Shown: positions 51,657 through 61,105, counted from the stretch's first letter. The stretch is DNA of 64,000 nucleotides from JBAZWV01 sp041660225 (GCA_041660225.1 JBAZWV010000001.1:62001-126000), one strand, 5' to 3'. Made by a program: numbers and translations. The notes: generated from the sequence alone by a model not told the origin.

Positions 51657-53446
51657 AAAAGCCGGTTGTTTCGAATTCGAATGTGGCAGAAACCGTCTGG
51701 TCGTATGTCACATCGGTCAAAACGATCCGCCGTAGCGACGGCAGAATCGAGGATTTTGATGCTGCCATTTTGGAAAAATCCGTTCGTGATGCCTTTGTTG
51801 CGACAGGACTCAATTCCGAACGCGAACATTCGCGCATCCAGGGCGTTGTTCAAGACACCATCCACCGACTGACACAGGCATTTGATGGCCACACCGTTCC
51901 CGAAACGCAAGATGTAAAAGAGCTTGTCGGCGCGTCGCTTATAGACGGCGATCTGCTCGAAGTGGCGAAGTCCTACCTGACGAACGATATGGGACCCAAA
52001 AACACCCCCGCCATCCAGCTGCAGAGTGTCCCGACAGCGAAGCCCGCTTCTCGGCCTGTTATCGCACGCCGACGTCGCTTGTCGGATGAACGTCAATCGA
52101 TCACGCACAAATTCGAAATCGGATCACACACGGGATACATCACCGTGGGTCTGTACGAGGATGGAAAGCCGGGAGAAATCTTCGTCACGATGAGCAAGGA
52201 GGGGAGCACGCTCGCCGGACTCTTGGACGCGCTCGCAACCTCCGTATCGATCGGTCTCCAATATGGCGTTCCGCTCAAGACGCTTGTCAGCAAATTTTCA
52301 CACGTTCGCTTTGAACCGTCTGGTTTCACGCAGAACCCGAACATCCGCGTTGCAAAGTCGGTGGTTGATTATATTTTCCGCTGGCTCGGAACGAAGTTTC
52401 CCGACACGGAACTTGATCTCCATCCGATTGAAGAAACAGAAAGCGAAGCGGCGATCGATACGCAGGCGGAGGAACGTCGCAGTCCGATGGTCGGAAGCTG
52501 TCCGATGCTTACGCCTCGCAAAGTCTACAAACCATTCGAGTATCCGCAGTACTTCGATTATTTCATGAAGCAAAACCAGGCGCACTGGATGCCGACGGAA
52601 ATTCCGATGGAAAGCGATATCATCGACTACAAGAACAATCTCTCACCGGCAGAAATCAGCCTCGTCATCAACATCTTGCGTTTCTTTACGCAGGGCGACA
52701 TCGAAGTCAACAACAACTACAACAGCCGTCTCATTCCGACGTTCCCGAAACCGGAAATCAAGATGATGCTGTCGGCGTTCGCGGCCATGGAAAGCACACA
52801 CGTGTGGGCGTATTCCTACTTGAACGACTCGCTCGGCCTTCCGGAAAAAGAATATTCTGCATTCCTCGATTACGAATCCATGCGCAAGAAGTACGAGTAC
52901 ATTCAATCGTTTGATGTACGCACGGTTGAGGATCTCGCCGTGAACCTCGCCGTCTTCGGTGGATTCATGGAGGGTGTCAGTCTCTTTTCATCATTCGCGA
53001 TTCTGATGAACTTTCCGCGTCTCGGAAAACTGAAAGGACTCGGACAGGTTGTCACATGGAGCATCCGCGATGAAACGCTGCACTCCAAGGGCGTCTGTCA
53101 GCTCTTCCGCGACCTCGTGAGTGAGAACAAGCACATCTGGACCACCGATCTTCAAGAAACGCTCTACAGCGCGTGTCGCGACATGGTGAACCTCGAAGAT
53201 GCGTTCATCGACACCTGTTTCAGCCTCGGGGAAGTTCCAGGACTCAAACCAGACCAGGTCAAACAATATATTCGCTACATTGCTGATCGTCGTCTGAACG
53301 ATCTTGGTCTTGATGCGATCTACAACGTTTCAAACCCGCTGGGTTGGCTCGACGTGATGGTTAACGCCAAGGAGCACACAAACTTTTTCGAAAATCGCGC
53401 GACGGAATACTCCAAAGGTTCTGTGATCGACGATTGGGGCGCCTAA
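51653..53446 (+). CDS. nrdB: Ribonucleotide reductase small subunit with N-terminal ATP-cone and TSCPD domain
   Basis: 597 residues, far above the usual 320-400. Residues 22-110 are an ATP-cone (KTIRRSDGRIEDFDAAILEK). Residues about 143-250 are a TSCPD domain of the kind normally at the C-terminus of B12-dependent NrdJ (SITHKFEIGSHTGYITVGLY, GEIFVTMSKEGST, KFSHVRFEPSGF, DYIFRWLGTKF). Residues 290-597 are the R2 ferritin-like core with all six metal ligands (D349, E380, H383, E440, E474, H477) and the radical Tyr (Y387). Makes the radical for NrdA. Expression probably NrdR-controlled. Confidence 0.92.
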   Translation: MKKPVVSNSNVAETVWSYVTSVKTIRRSDGRIEDFDAAILEKSVRDAFVATGLNSEREHSRIQGVVQDTIHRLTQAFDGHTVPETQDVKELVGASLIDGDLLEVAKSYLTNDMGPKNTPAIQLQSVPTAKPASRPVIARRRRLSDERQSITHKFEIGSHTGYITVGLYEDGKPGEIFVTMSKEGSTLAGLLDALATSVSIGLQYGVPLKTLVSKFSHVRFEPSGFTQNPNIRVAKSVVDYIFRWLGTKFPDTELDLHPIEETESEAAIDTQAEERRSPMVGSCPMLTPRKVYKPFEYPQYFDYFMKQNQAHWMPTEIPMESDIIDYKNNLSPAEISLVINILRFFTQGDIEVNNNYNSRLIPTFPKPEIKMMLSAFAAMESTHVWAYSYLNDSLGLPEKEYSAFLDYESMRKKYEYIQSFDVRTVEDLAVNLAVFGGFMEGVSLFSSFAILMNFPRLGKLKGLGQVVTWSIRDETLHSKGVCQLFRDLVSENKHIWTTDLQETLYSACRDMVNLEDAFIDTCFSLGEVPGLKPDQVKQYIRYIADRRLNDLGLDAIYNVSNPLGWLDVMVNAKEHTNFFENRATEYSKGSVIDDWGA

Positions 53447-53469
53447 ATCAAAAATAAAAACGCACATCT

Positions 53470-55380
53470 ATGTCTTCCGTCTATAAAACCGTCGTTGACG
53501 CCCTGTCCGCCAATGACCTCGCCGCCGCGCGTGATCTTCTCCTTGAGGATATTCTGGTCAAAACAGCCGGCAAAAATAGCTGGGACTGTCCGCATTACAC
53601 CGCAGACCGTGCCGTGCAGGAATCTATCGACCTCGAAGCCGTGACGCACGCTCCGCTCTCGTTTTTCGGCCTCGAAAATTTGCGCGACCGTTATTTCATT
53701 CGCGATGCGAACGGGGAGATTTGTGAAAGCCCGAAAACATTTTACGCTCGGGTGGCGACGGGCATGGCTCGTGGCGACAAGGCGCACGCCCAGGAGCTCT
53801 ACAACCTGATGGTTCAGCAGTGGTTCGTGCCTGCAACACCGACACTCATGAATATCGGAACGAGCAAGGGTTTGCCGATCTCGTGCTTCCTCAACACCGT
53901 TCCGGACACGCTCGAAGGAATTTTTGATCTCTATCGCGAAAATGCATTCCTCTCGAAATACGGTGGAGGCATTGGCACGGACTGGTCGCAATTGCGTGGA
54001 CAAAACGCACCGCTCAAAGCGAGCGGACTCCGATCCTCCGGCGTCATTCCGTTTCTCAAAATCATGGACTCGGAAACGATCGCCGTATCGCGCAATTCAA
54101 CGCGTCGTGGGGCTGCGGCTGCGTATCTTCGTATCGATCATCCGGATATCGAAGAATTTCTTGAAATGCGCAAACCGACGGGAGGCGACATGGATCGCAA
54201 GTGCCTCAACCTGAACAACGGCGTTACGATCACGGATGAATTTATGAAGGCCGTCGAAGAGAACCGAACGTATCAGCTTATCGATCCGCATTACAAAACG
54301 GTGACCAAGGAACTTTCGGCTGTCGACATGTGGCGCAAACTTCTCAAGATGCGCGCCGAGACAGGGGAGCCGTACTTCCTCTTTATCGACACCGTGAACC
54401 GCGCCATTCCGCCGCACCACAAAGCGAAGGGTCTTACGGTTCGTCAGAGCAATTTGTGCACCGAAATCGTGCTGCCGACCGACGCCGAACGAACTGCCGT
54501 GTGCTGCCTCGGCAGCCTCAACCTCGAGCGCTACGACGAATGGAAGCATCAGATTCCGGAGATCTCCTATGCGTGCGTCAAAGCGCTCGATAACAACCTC
54601 GAAACTTTCATTGAGATGGCGGATCCGGTTGAGTTCAAAAAAGCCATCAATTCGGTCAAACACGAACGCTCGATCGGTTTCGGCGTGATGGGATACCACG
54701 GCTATTTGATGTCGAAAGGCATTCCGTTTGAGAGCCTGCAGGCGCGCCTCGTGAACAAAGATATCTTCAAACACTTCCATGAGAGCTCCGTTGCGGCGTC
54801 AGAACGTCTTGGTCGCGAACGTGGTCTTCCGCTGGACGGAGGAACGCAACGGAACTCCTATATCAACTCGATCCAACCGACGGCTTCAACGGCCTTTATC
54901 TGCGGCGAAGCGACGCCTTCGATCGAACCTTCCGCGGGGAACGCGTATCTCCAAAAGACCTTAAGCGGCAGTTTTCTCGTGAAGAACAAATATTTGGAAA
55001 AGCTGTTGGATGAAAAGGGGATCAACTCCATGGAAATCTGGAAGAGTGTTATCGCGGCAAAGGGGAGCGTGCAACACTTGGAGGATCTGACCGAAGATGA
55101 AAAGAAAGTATTCCGCACCGCCTACGAAATGAACATGCGCGAAATTGTGCAACAGGCCGCGGATCGTCAGCCGTTCATCTGTCAGGCGCAGTCACTCAAT
55201 ATTTTCTTCACAACGCCGGTGAGCGGGAAGTATCTCCACGAGGTTCATATGCTCGCATGGAAGCTTGGCGTGAAGTCGCTCTACTATCTCCGCTCCAGCG
55301 CCCCGATTCATGCGGATTCGATCGATATGAAGTCGCTCAAGCGTGACGTTGCGAACGAGGAGTGCGCGGTTTGCCAATAA
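53470..55380 (+). CDS. nrdA: Ribonucleotide reductase large (catalytic) subunit
   Basis: 636 residues, shorter than the common 750-760. It has no N-terminal ATP-cone; the cone is on NrdB instead. Catalytic set: C139 (PISCFLN), the active-site N328-x-C330-x-E332 (NLCTEI) and a Cys pair C345/C346, with C-terminal ECAVCQ for thioredoxin or glutaredoxin reduction. The loop YGGGIGTDWSQLRGQNAPL is present. 23 bases after nrdB, same operon. Reduces ribonucleotides to deoxyribonucleotides. Confidence 0.95.
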   Translation: MSSVYKTVVDALSANDLAAARDLLLEDILVKTAGKNSWDCPHYTADRAVQESIDLEAVTHAPLSFFGLENLRDRYFIRDANGEICESPKTFYARVATGMARGDKAHAQELYNLMVQQWFVPATPTLMNIGTSKGLPISCFLNTVPDTLEGIFDLYRENAFLSKYGGGIGTDWSQLRGQNAPLKASGLRSSGVIPFLKIMDSETIAVSRNSTRRGAAAAYLRIDHPDIEEFLEMRKPTGGDMDRKCLNLNNGVTITDEFMKAVEENRTYQLIDPHYKTVTKELSAVDMWRKLLKMRAETGEPYFLFIDTVNRAIPPHHKAKGLTVRQSNLCTEIVLPTDAERTAVCCLGSLNLERYDEWKHQIPEISYACVKALDNNLETFIEMADPVEFKKAINSVKHERSIGFGVMGYHGYLMSKGIPFESLQARLVNKDIFKHFHESSVAASERLGRERGLPLDGGTQRNSYINSIQPTASTAFICGEATPSIEPSAGNAYLQKTLSGSFLVKNKYLEKLLDEKGINSMEIWKSVIAAKGSVQHLEDLTEDEKKVFRTAYEMNMREIVQQAADRQPFICQAQSLNIFFTTPVSGKYLHEVHMLAWKLGVKSLYYLRSSAPIHADSIDMKSLKRDVANEECAVCQ

Positions 55381-55387
55381 AGAAAAA

Positions 55388-55433
55388 GCCTCTCAACGAG
55401 TGAGAGGCGAGGGGAGCGGACACGTGTCCGCTC
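55388..55433. terminator. Paired terminator hairpins between nrdA and the 55441 gene
   Basis: GCCTCTCA/TGAGAGGC (55388-55408) is followed by T on the minus strand and serves the minus gene. A perfect 20-base palindrome (55414-55433) followed by TTT lies toward nrdA's plus strand and can terminate the operon. Confidence 0.75.
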
Positions 55434-55440
55434 TTTGCGT

Positions 55441-55809
55441 TCAGAGATCGCTCATGGGCTTCATCTCACGCGAGAGAAGCGTGAGCAGGAATCCGCGGCG
55501 AGCGCGGTCATGAACTTCGACGGAGTAGGTGACTCCTGCAACTTCGAAGCGGTATATTCCGCGCTTGCTGCGAAACGTCTTCGCAACGACGACACGGATG
55601 TCATCCGGCAGAGCATGGAGCGATACGAGCTCCTGATATCCGGTCTCGCGATTCTGCTCGCTCGCGAAGCTCATAAGCTTCTGCTGGACGAACATCGAGG
55701 CGACGTCGGAAAGCGTGAGGGATGTCACCTCGACACCTCTGAGATCGTCGTCTCCCTGGGGATGGACAGAATCTGGGGCAAGACGCCCCGTCGTTGGCTG
55801 CGTCATCAT
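55441..55809 (-). CDS. Unknown small soluble protein
   Basis: 122 residues. An AGGAG lies eight bases before the ATG and a terminator follows, so it is a real transcription unit. Mostly alpha/beta-like with a charged C-terminus, no signal peptide or Cys. No family recognised. Confidence 0.6.
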   Translation of the reverse strand: MMTQPTTGRLAPDSVHPQGDDDLRGVEVTSLTLSDVASMFVQQKLMSFASEQNRETGYQELVSLHALPDDIRVVVAKTFRSKRGIYRFEVAGVTYSVEVHDRARRGFLLTLLSREMKPMSDL

Positions 55810-55917
55810 CTGACCCGCTCCTGTCTGTGACGGTTATGGTTATGCCGAAAGGGCGTGTGGCGCGAGAATATCATCTTTGCTCCAAATGTCAAGTGCTGGC
55901 GTGATACACTGGGAGCG

Positions 55918-56556
55918 ATGGACGGATTGAACCTTGGTTTTACGAGTATTCAACTCGAGGATATTGGATACCTCGCGATTTTTGCAATCATGACGCTGGA
56001 TGGAGCGAACGTTCCGTTTACGCCGAACGAGCTCTTCCTTGGATTCACCGGATATCTGGCACGAACCGGAGAAGTGAATGCCGTCCTTGCCTACGCCGTC
56101 GGATTGCTCGGAAGTTTGGCAGGACACCTCGTATCGTTCTTTGTCGGATGGAAAGTTGGCCGGCCGTTGTTCGATCGGTACGGGAAATTTATTCTTGTCA
56201 GCAAGAAGAGTCTCAAAAACGGGGAGCGTGCCATCAAACGATTTGGACCGGCGGCACCGTTCATCATTCGATTTATTCCTGGGCTGCGCAACATAGGCAG
56301 CCTGTTCCTCGGCGTGTTCCGGTATGCTCCCGGCCCGTTCTTCCTTCTTACCGCAACAGGTATCGCAATTTACAACGGTCTCTTTTTCTTGTCCGGTTTC
56401 ATTCTTGCTGAACGGTTTGCATCGCTGAAAGAATATGTTTTTCCGGTCGTCGTGGGGATTCTTGCCGTTGGGTTGTCTCTCGCCGCTATAAACTGGTACC
56501 GTACGCGACGTTCGCAGGTGTCTCCACCCAAAAAGAAGAAAAGAACACGAATATAA
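55918..56556 (+). CDS. DedA/VTT-family membrane protein
   Basis: 212 residues from the ATG at 55918. About five hydrophobic segments; the VTT core shows PFTPNELFLGFTGYLARTG, GSLAGHLVSFFVGWKVGR and FIIRFIPGLRNIGSLFLG, with the conserved Arg. DedA proteins act in lipid scrambling or proton-dependent membrane homeostasis. Lys/Arg-rich C-terminus. The next gene follows after three bases. Confidence 0.88.
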   Translation: MDGLNLGFTSIQLEDIGYLAIFAIMTLDGANVPFTPNELFLGFTGYLARTGEVNAVLAYAVGLLGSLAGHLVSFFVGWKVGRPLFDRYGKFILVSKKSLKNGERAIKRFGPAAPFIIRFIPGLRNIGSLFLGVFRYAPGPFFLLTATGIAIYNGLFFLSGFILAERFASLKEYVFPVVVGILAVGLSLAAINWYRTRRSQVSPPKKKKRTRI

Positions 56557-56559
56557 CCT

Positions 56560-57204
56560 ATGGGCGTACGTGATCTCGGTGCGGAAATGTTATTTGTCGT
56601 CTCAGCGCTTGTCTACGCCATCTTTTGGATATGGGCGATCATTCATGCCCTGCAAACGCCACGCGCGACAGATGCGCAGCGCGGGCTCTGGGGGATTGCG
56701 ATGATCGCGAATCCCATCACCGCCATTTGGTATTGGTACGTTTGGAAACGCTGGGCATTTTGGACGCTCTTTACGCCACTCCTCGGCCTCACGTTTTCTT
56801 TTCCGTTCATTATCCGCTCCATCATCAGCAAAGCGGACGCAACGGCTCTCACGAACGCACTTTTCGCCCTTGGGAGCTCGCGACAAGTCGTCCTTATCGC
56901 CGCATTGATGATTTTTCCCATGCTGCTCGGGCTTGCTGCCTTGCTCCATCTTGGAAAAAACACGGAGCTTACGGCCATGGATCGAAATGACTGGATCGTA
57001 TCGCTTGCGCTGCCGTTCTTCGGCTTTGGAGCGGGTATCGCGTACTGCGCCCGATTCATGCGTACCTGGGCCGTTCTGGGGCTTCTGTGGTGGATCGTGA
57101 TCATTGCGGCACTCAAAGGCATCACGATAAATATCTCCCATGCGCTGATTCCGGCAGGGGAGGAAAAACGGGAGGAATTTTTACTGCGTATCAAACCGAA
57201 CTAG
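56560..57204 (+). CDS. Multi-pass membrane protein, unknown
   Basis: 214 residues with five to six membrane helices and a short charged C-terminus. Aromatic-rich (YAIFWIWAI, IWYWYVWKRWAFW). No family recognised. Coupled to the DedA gene and overlaps the convergent acidic-protein gene by four bases. Confidence 0.65.
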   Translation: MGVRDLGAEMLFVVSALVYAIFWIWAIIHALQTPRATDAQRGLWGIAMIANPITAIWYWYVWKRWAFWTLFTPLLGLTFSFPFIIRSIISKADATALTNALFALGSSRQVVLIAALMIFPMLLGLAALLHLGKNTELTAMDRNDWIVSLALPFFGFGAGIAYCARFMRTWAVLGLLWWIVIIAALKGITINISHALIPAGEEKREEFLLRIKPN

Positions 57205-57473
57205 ACTTCTTCTTCGTCGCCAACATCAATTTCAGGCTCATCAAGCTCTTTTTCCATTTTTTCGAGCGCTGCTAAGCCATCAAGCGGCTCCTCATCGTCA
57301 ACAACAGGGGAGGCAACGACGGGTTTCTCAACATCATCGTCTTCTTCATCCTCAACATCCTCGGCATCACTATCGAGTGCATCGGCTTCTTTAACGGACA
57401 TTCCAAGCGCGCCAAGGTCTTCTTCTTCGGTTTGCATGATGTCGTCGTCTGCGTCTTGGGAAGTGGAAAGCAT
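57201..57473 (-). CDS. Small, very acidic protein
   Basis: 90 residues, dominated by Asp and Glu (for example DAEDVEDEEDDDVEKP), no Cys, no hydrophobic helix. No enzymatic motif; it may be disordered and bind basic partners, such as ribosomal or nucleoid proteins. Minus-strand promoter visible (-35 TTGCTA, plus coordinates 57505-57510; -10 TATCTA, 57482-57487; 17-base spacer). Confidence 0.65.
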   Translation of the reverse strand: MLSTSQDADDDIMQTEEEDLGALGMSVKEADALDSDAEDVEDEEDDDVEKPVVASPVVDDEEPLDGLAALEKMEKELDEPEIDVGDEEEV

Positions 57474-57481
57474 AGTATGGA

Positions 57482-57510
57482 TAGATAAATGGGTTTTCCG
57501 ACGATAGCAA
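57482..57510 (-). promoter_or_regulatory. Promoter of the acidic-protein gene
   Basis: -35 TTGCTA (57505-57510 on this strand), 17-base spacer, -10 TATCTA (57482-57487), nine bases before the start. Confidence 0.55.
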
Positions 57511-57577
57511 GTCCGTTTTTAGATGGGAATGCGCTCCGTGTGGATAAGCTTCGTAGCGGATGCTAATCTACCCACCT

Positions 57578-58624
57578 ATGGATTTTTCACCGATTCTTAT
57601 CATTCTTTTGGTGGTTGTTGTGGCGGGGATTGCGTATCTCGCAATCAAGATGAATCGTCTGCCTGTCGCGCCCCCGCAGGACACGACATCCATGACACTA
57701 TTGCAGAACCAGATTGCTCAACTGCAAAAAGAAATGGGGGATCGGATGGGGGAGACGAACCAGGCGGTCCGTCAGAGTTTTGCGGCGTCAACCGGAATTG
57801 TACGTGACGTGACTGAGAGAATTACACGAATGGAAGAGACGAATAAACAGGTGTTGGATGTGACGAGCCAATTGCAGAATTTGCAGGACATGCTGAAGAA
57901 CCCGAAGCAGCGCGGCATTCTCGGTGAATATTATTTGGAAACGCTCCTCAAGAATATTTTGCCGCCGGGCGGATATCAAATGCAATACGGATTCAAAGAC
58001 GGAGAGATCGTTGATGCGGCGGTCTTTATCAAAGATAAGATCGTACCGATTGATTCCAAGTTCAGTCTTGAAAATTACAATCGCCTTGTCAGTGAGCAGA
58101 ACGCGACGGAGCGCGATCGCCTCGAAAAATTATTTGTGAGCGATCTCAAGATGCGCGTGCAGGAAACCGCTAAATACATCCGTCCGCAGGAGGGGACGAT
58201 GGACTTCGCATTCATGTTCATTCCGCACGAAGCGATCTATTACGATCTTCTGATCAACAAAATCGGCGCCGTCCAAGATGATACCGAAAGTATCATTCAG
58301 CGTGCGGCAGGGAAGTATCACGTCATCATCGTGTCGCCGACATCGTTCCTCGCCTATCTTCAAACGGTACTTCAGGGGTTGCGCGCGCTCCAGATCGAAG
58401 AACAGGCGAAGGAAATCCGCAATCGTGTTGTGGATTTGGGACGACATCTCGCGAAATACGAGGAGCATTTTACGAGCGTCGGGAAGAATCTGGGCACGGT
58501 TGTGAATCAATATAATCTTGCGTCAAAAGAATTCGTAAAAATCGATAAGGACGTCCTGCGCATCACCGGGAGCGCGAATGATGTCGAAGCGCTCTCGCTA
58601 GATAAACCGTCAACGGACGAATAA
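57578..58624 (+). CDS. rmuC: RmuC family DNA recombination protein
   Basis: 348 residues from the ATG at 57578. One membrane helix at the N-terminus, a coiled coil (about 50-105) and a C-terminal RmuC nuclease-like domain with QRGILGEYYLETLLKNILPP, the VDAAVFIKDKIVPIDSKFSLENY motif and the IVSPTSFLAYLQTV segment. RmuC limits recombination between inverted repeats. Gap of five bases to the next gene. Confidence 0.92.
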   Translation: MDFSPILIILLVVVVAGIAYLAIKMNRLPVAPPQDTTSMTLLQNQIAQLQKEMGDRMGETNQAVRQSFAASTGIVRDVTERITRMEETNKQVLDVTSQLQNLQDMLKNPKQRGILGEYYLETLLKNILPPGGYQMQYGFKDGEIVDAAVFIKDKIVPIDSKFSLENYNRLVSEQNATERDRLEKLFVSDLKMRVQETAKYIRPQEGTMDFAFMFIPHEAIYYDLLINKIGAVQDDTESIIQRAAGKYHVIIVSPTSFLAYLQTVLQGLRALQIEEQAKEIRNRVVDLGRHLAKYEEHFTSVGKNLGTVVNQYNLASKEFVKIDKDVLRITGSANDVEALSLDKPSTDE

Positions 58625-58629
58625 CATCT

Positions 58630-59256
58630 ATGCTGAAAAATTTTCTGAGTCAGGTAAAACAATTTCTCATCTGGGCAATCTGCGTGGTTGTCTTTTTGCT
58701 CGGTTGGATGATCCTGCATGTGCAGACGAATTATCTTGTAGACATGTATCCGTCCACGGACAGTGTTGTCGATAAAGCACAAGTTGCAATCGTTCTGGGA
58801 GCTGCAGTGACAAACGGACAACCATCAGATGCGCTGAATGATCGATTGCTTGTGGGAGAAGAGCTGTATCGGAAGGGGAAGGTTGAAAAAATTCTTATCA
58901 CGGGGGACGATGGGGGATTCCACTCGGATGAAATTTCGATCATGCACAAATTCCTCCTGGATCGGGAGATTCCACCGGATGCGATCATCGTCGATGGAAA
59001 AGGATATCGAACATATGAATCGTGCCGTCGTGCAAAACAAGAATACAATATTGAAACCGCTGTCGTCGTAACGCAACGGTTTCATATGGGGCGTGCGCTG
59101 TATCTGTGCAATGCGCTTGGTATTGAATCCGTCGGCGTTACCTCTGATCTGCAAACGTACGTTCGCATCAAGGCGTTTTGGATTCGGGATCTTCTCTCAA
59201 GCGTAAAAGCGTTTTGGGAAATCAATCGTGACCGGGCCGGACAACAGGCGATATAA
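58630..59256 (+). CDS. SanA/YdcF-like (DUF218) membrane protein
   Basis: 208 residues. N-terminal membrane helix (12-31), then a DUF218 domain: AQVAIVLGAAVTNGQPSDAL, the ITGDDGGFHSDEISI and YRTYESCRRAKQE motifs, VVTQRFHMGRALYLC. SanA-like proteins influence envelope barrier function, and a nucleotide- or sugar-linked substrate has been suggested. Function here unknown. Operon partner of rmuC. Confidence 0.88.
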   Translation: MLKNFLSQVKQFLIWAICVVVFLLGWMILHVQTNYLVDMYPSTDSVVDKAQVAIVLGAAVTNGQPSDALNDRLLVGEELYRKGKVEKILITGDDGGFHSDEISIMHKFLLDREIPPDAIIVDGKGYRTYESCRRAKQEYNIETAVVVTQRFHMGRALYLCNALGIESVGVTSDLQTYVRIKAFWIRDLLSSVKAFWEINRDRAGQQAI

Positions 59257-59260
59257 AAAG

Positions 59261-59287
59261 AAAAGGCCCGGAGTGTGTTCCGGGCCG
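59261..59287 (-). terminator. Terminator of the cytochrome-like gene
   Basis: On the minus strand GGCCCGGA pairs with TCCGGGCC, followed by TTTTCTTTTT. Confidence 0.85.
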
Positions 59288-59303
59288 AAGAAGGCGTGGG
59301 GGA

Positions 59304-60944
59304 TTACGGGGGATCGATACGGTTTGACCACTCGTGCAGATCGACGAGACGCCGCGTCATACCGGCATCGGGTTCGAAGTAATAGCCATCCGTATGGCAC
59401 GCGAGGCACTGTGCGCCGACTTTTTTTACTCCAGCAAATCCGTGCCAGGCACGCGGCAACGAGGCCGCTCCCGTATGACAGCTGCCACACGCGCCGACCC
59501 CGGGAACATTGAATCCAGGGAAGGTCGTCACGTTAGGGGACCCAACCTGGACGTACAGTGATGCTGCAGCCAACATCGGTTCACCCTGCCAGTATCGTCG
59601 CGCTTTCGTTCCCGTAACGTACGTTCCCGATTCTGCATCCGCAGGAACCGTGAATGTGAAGACATCCGGCGTCGGAAAATCGCACGCTCCGGGAAGAAAT
59701 CCGAACAGGCATCCAAACATGACGGGGGTGATCGGTGTTTCTTGGATCACGCTGGAATATCCGTCGATGGAGTGTGATGCTGCGACAATTTCGTTTTGAA
59801 AGAGCGAGGCGGGGGTGATCGGCGTCGTAGCGACGCTTGTCATTTTGTGTACAGGACCTGCGAGAAACGTCTCCATAGCTCCTTGAACGGGCTTGTGAAC
59901 CCAATAGAGCTGGGGGAGTCCATCGAAGACAAGATAACGCAATCCCTGCGCCGACGGAGCCCAACCGATCGCGTCGCCGTACGAAGGCATCGCACCCGAC
60001 GCAAAGAGTGGCGTGCCAGATCCGTCCTTGTACGTCATACGGATAGGCACTTGCTCACCCGGAAGATAGTACCCGCGCGAAGGCGGACTCACCTCCTCGA
60101 GATCAAGCGTGAACCCGTAGCCGGTATTACCCGGCGCATCGTGAACGATGGGGACCTGCCAGATCTTGCCGGGAGCTTCTGACCACTTAACTTCGAGCGA
60201 GGCTGTATTTGATGGGAGGTCGAAGGAATCATGCGCGTGCAGGTTCACACGAAGCTGTATGAAGCCTTCGGCGAGGTGGAAGGCTCCTGCGTTGCTGCAA
60301 TCATTCTCAGCCATGCAGTTGCCGGACAAAACCCGTGCAACGAAGCGCCGCTCAAGGAAGTCATCACTACTCTTCCAAAGAGTGTCACGACCAGCCTGCA
60401 CCGTCTGCGTTTCGAGCTGGTACCCATTCGCATCACGAGCAATAAGCTTGAAGGAGCTCGCATCGTTCATCCAGTGTGCGCCGCGATAAAAGACCTGGTG
60501 TTGCCACTGATATCCGTCTGCCTGAACACGCCAGTCTTCGTCGACGGCTTGAACGTTGCTCCAATCGAACGTGGAAAAGTCGCCCGAATCCATGATGGGG
60601 TCGAGGCCGTCTTCTGGCGTCGTTGGAAGCGACGAGACGATGTATAACTCTTGAAGATATCTCGACGGGCCGTCAACGACATGAAGCGCGTTGGGCCGTC
60701 CCGGACTGAATGGGTTTGGGAGCGAGGTGAGATCTTGATTCCAACTTCCGTTATGGAAATAAAGACCGAGACCTACGGGCGGTGCGTCGTCGTCACAGAA
60801 CGTAACGGCCTGTGACGATTCGCCATACTCTTGCGTCGTTTCGGGTCCTCCACTTTCTTCTGAGTCAGGTTTCGTATTACATGCCTGCAGTGAGACGAGC
60901 CCACATGCCGCACACAGAATGCTGACACACATACTACCGTGCAT
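59304..60944 (-). CDS. Lipoprotein with two CxxCH haem-binding motifs
   Basis: 546 residues. The start is fixed by AGGAG seven bases before the ATG at 60944; an upstream TTG and ATG are too close to it. Signal peptide with a lipobox (SLQAC). The mature N-terminus (ESSQAV, then a CDDD) is in the style of myxobacterial lipoproteins. Two haem c motifs near the C-terminus: CGSCHTG and CLACHTDG. Most of the middle (about 70-470) has beta-rich features with no clear family. Electron-transfer or surface role is inferred only. Confidence 0.85.
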   Translation of the reverse strand: MHGSMCVSILCAACGLVSLQACNTKPDSEESGGPETTQEYGESSQAVTFCDDDAPPVGLGLYFHNGSWNQDLTSLPNPFSPGRPNALHVVDGPSRYLQELYIVSSLPTTPEDGLDPIMDSGDFSTFDWSNVQAVDEDWRVQADGYQWQHQVFYRGAHWMNDASSFKLIARDANGYQLETQTVQAGRDTLWKSSDDFLERRFVARVLSGNCMAENDCSNAGAFHLAEGFIQLRVNLHAHDSFDLPSNTASLEVKWSEAPGKIWQVPIVHDAPGNTGYGFTLDLEEVSPPSRGYYLPGEQVPIRMTYKDGSGTPLFASGAMPSYGDAIGWAPSAQGLRYLVFDGLPQLYWVHKPVQGAMETFLAGPVHKMTSVATTPITPASLFQNEIVAASHSIDGYSSVIQETPITPVMFGCLFGFLPGACDFPTPDVFTFTVPADAESGTYVTGTKARRYWQGEPMLAAASLYVQVGSPNVTTFPGFNVPGVGACGSCHTGAASLPRAWHGFAGVKKVGAQCLACHTDGYYFEPDAGMTRRLVDLHEWSNRIDPP

Positions 60945-60996
60945 TGTCATGCTCCTCAAAAAAAGAACGGATGTGCCTGTGCTGAAGCACGATGAG

Positions 60997-61025
60997 ATTT
61001 TAGCATATTCGATCCCGATATTGAA
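60997..61025 (-). promoter_or_regulatory. Promoter of the cytochrome-like gene
   Basis: On this strand -35 TTCAAT (61020-61025), 17-base spacer, -10 TAAAAT (60997-61002). TTGACA at 61044-61049 points the other way toward the 61106 gene. Confidence 0.6.
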
Positions 61026-61105
61026 CTCCTATCTATCAATGGATTGACAATCGGGTCTTTTCATGGTGGACTGGCGGCAGATCTGTACATCCAGAAAGGC
61101 TCAAC

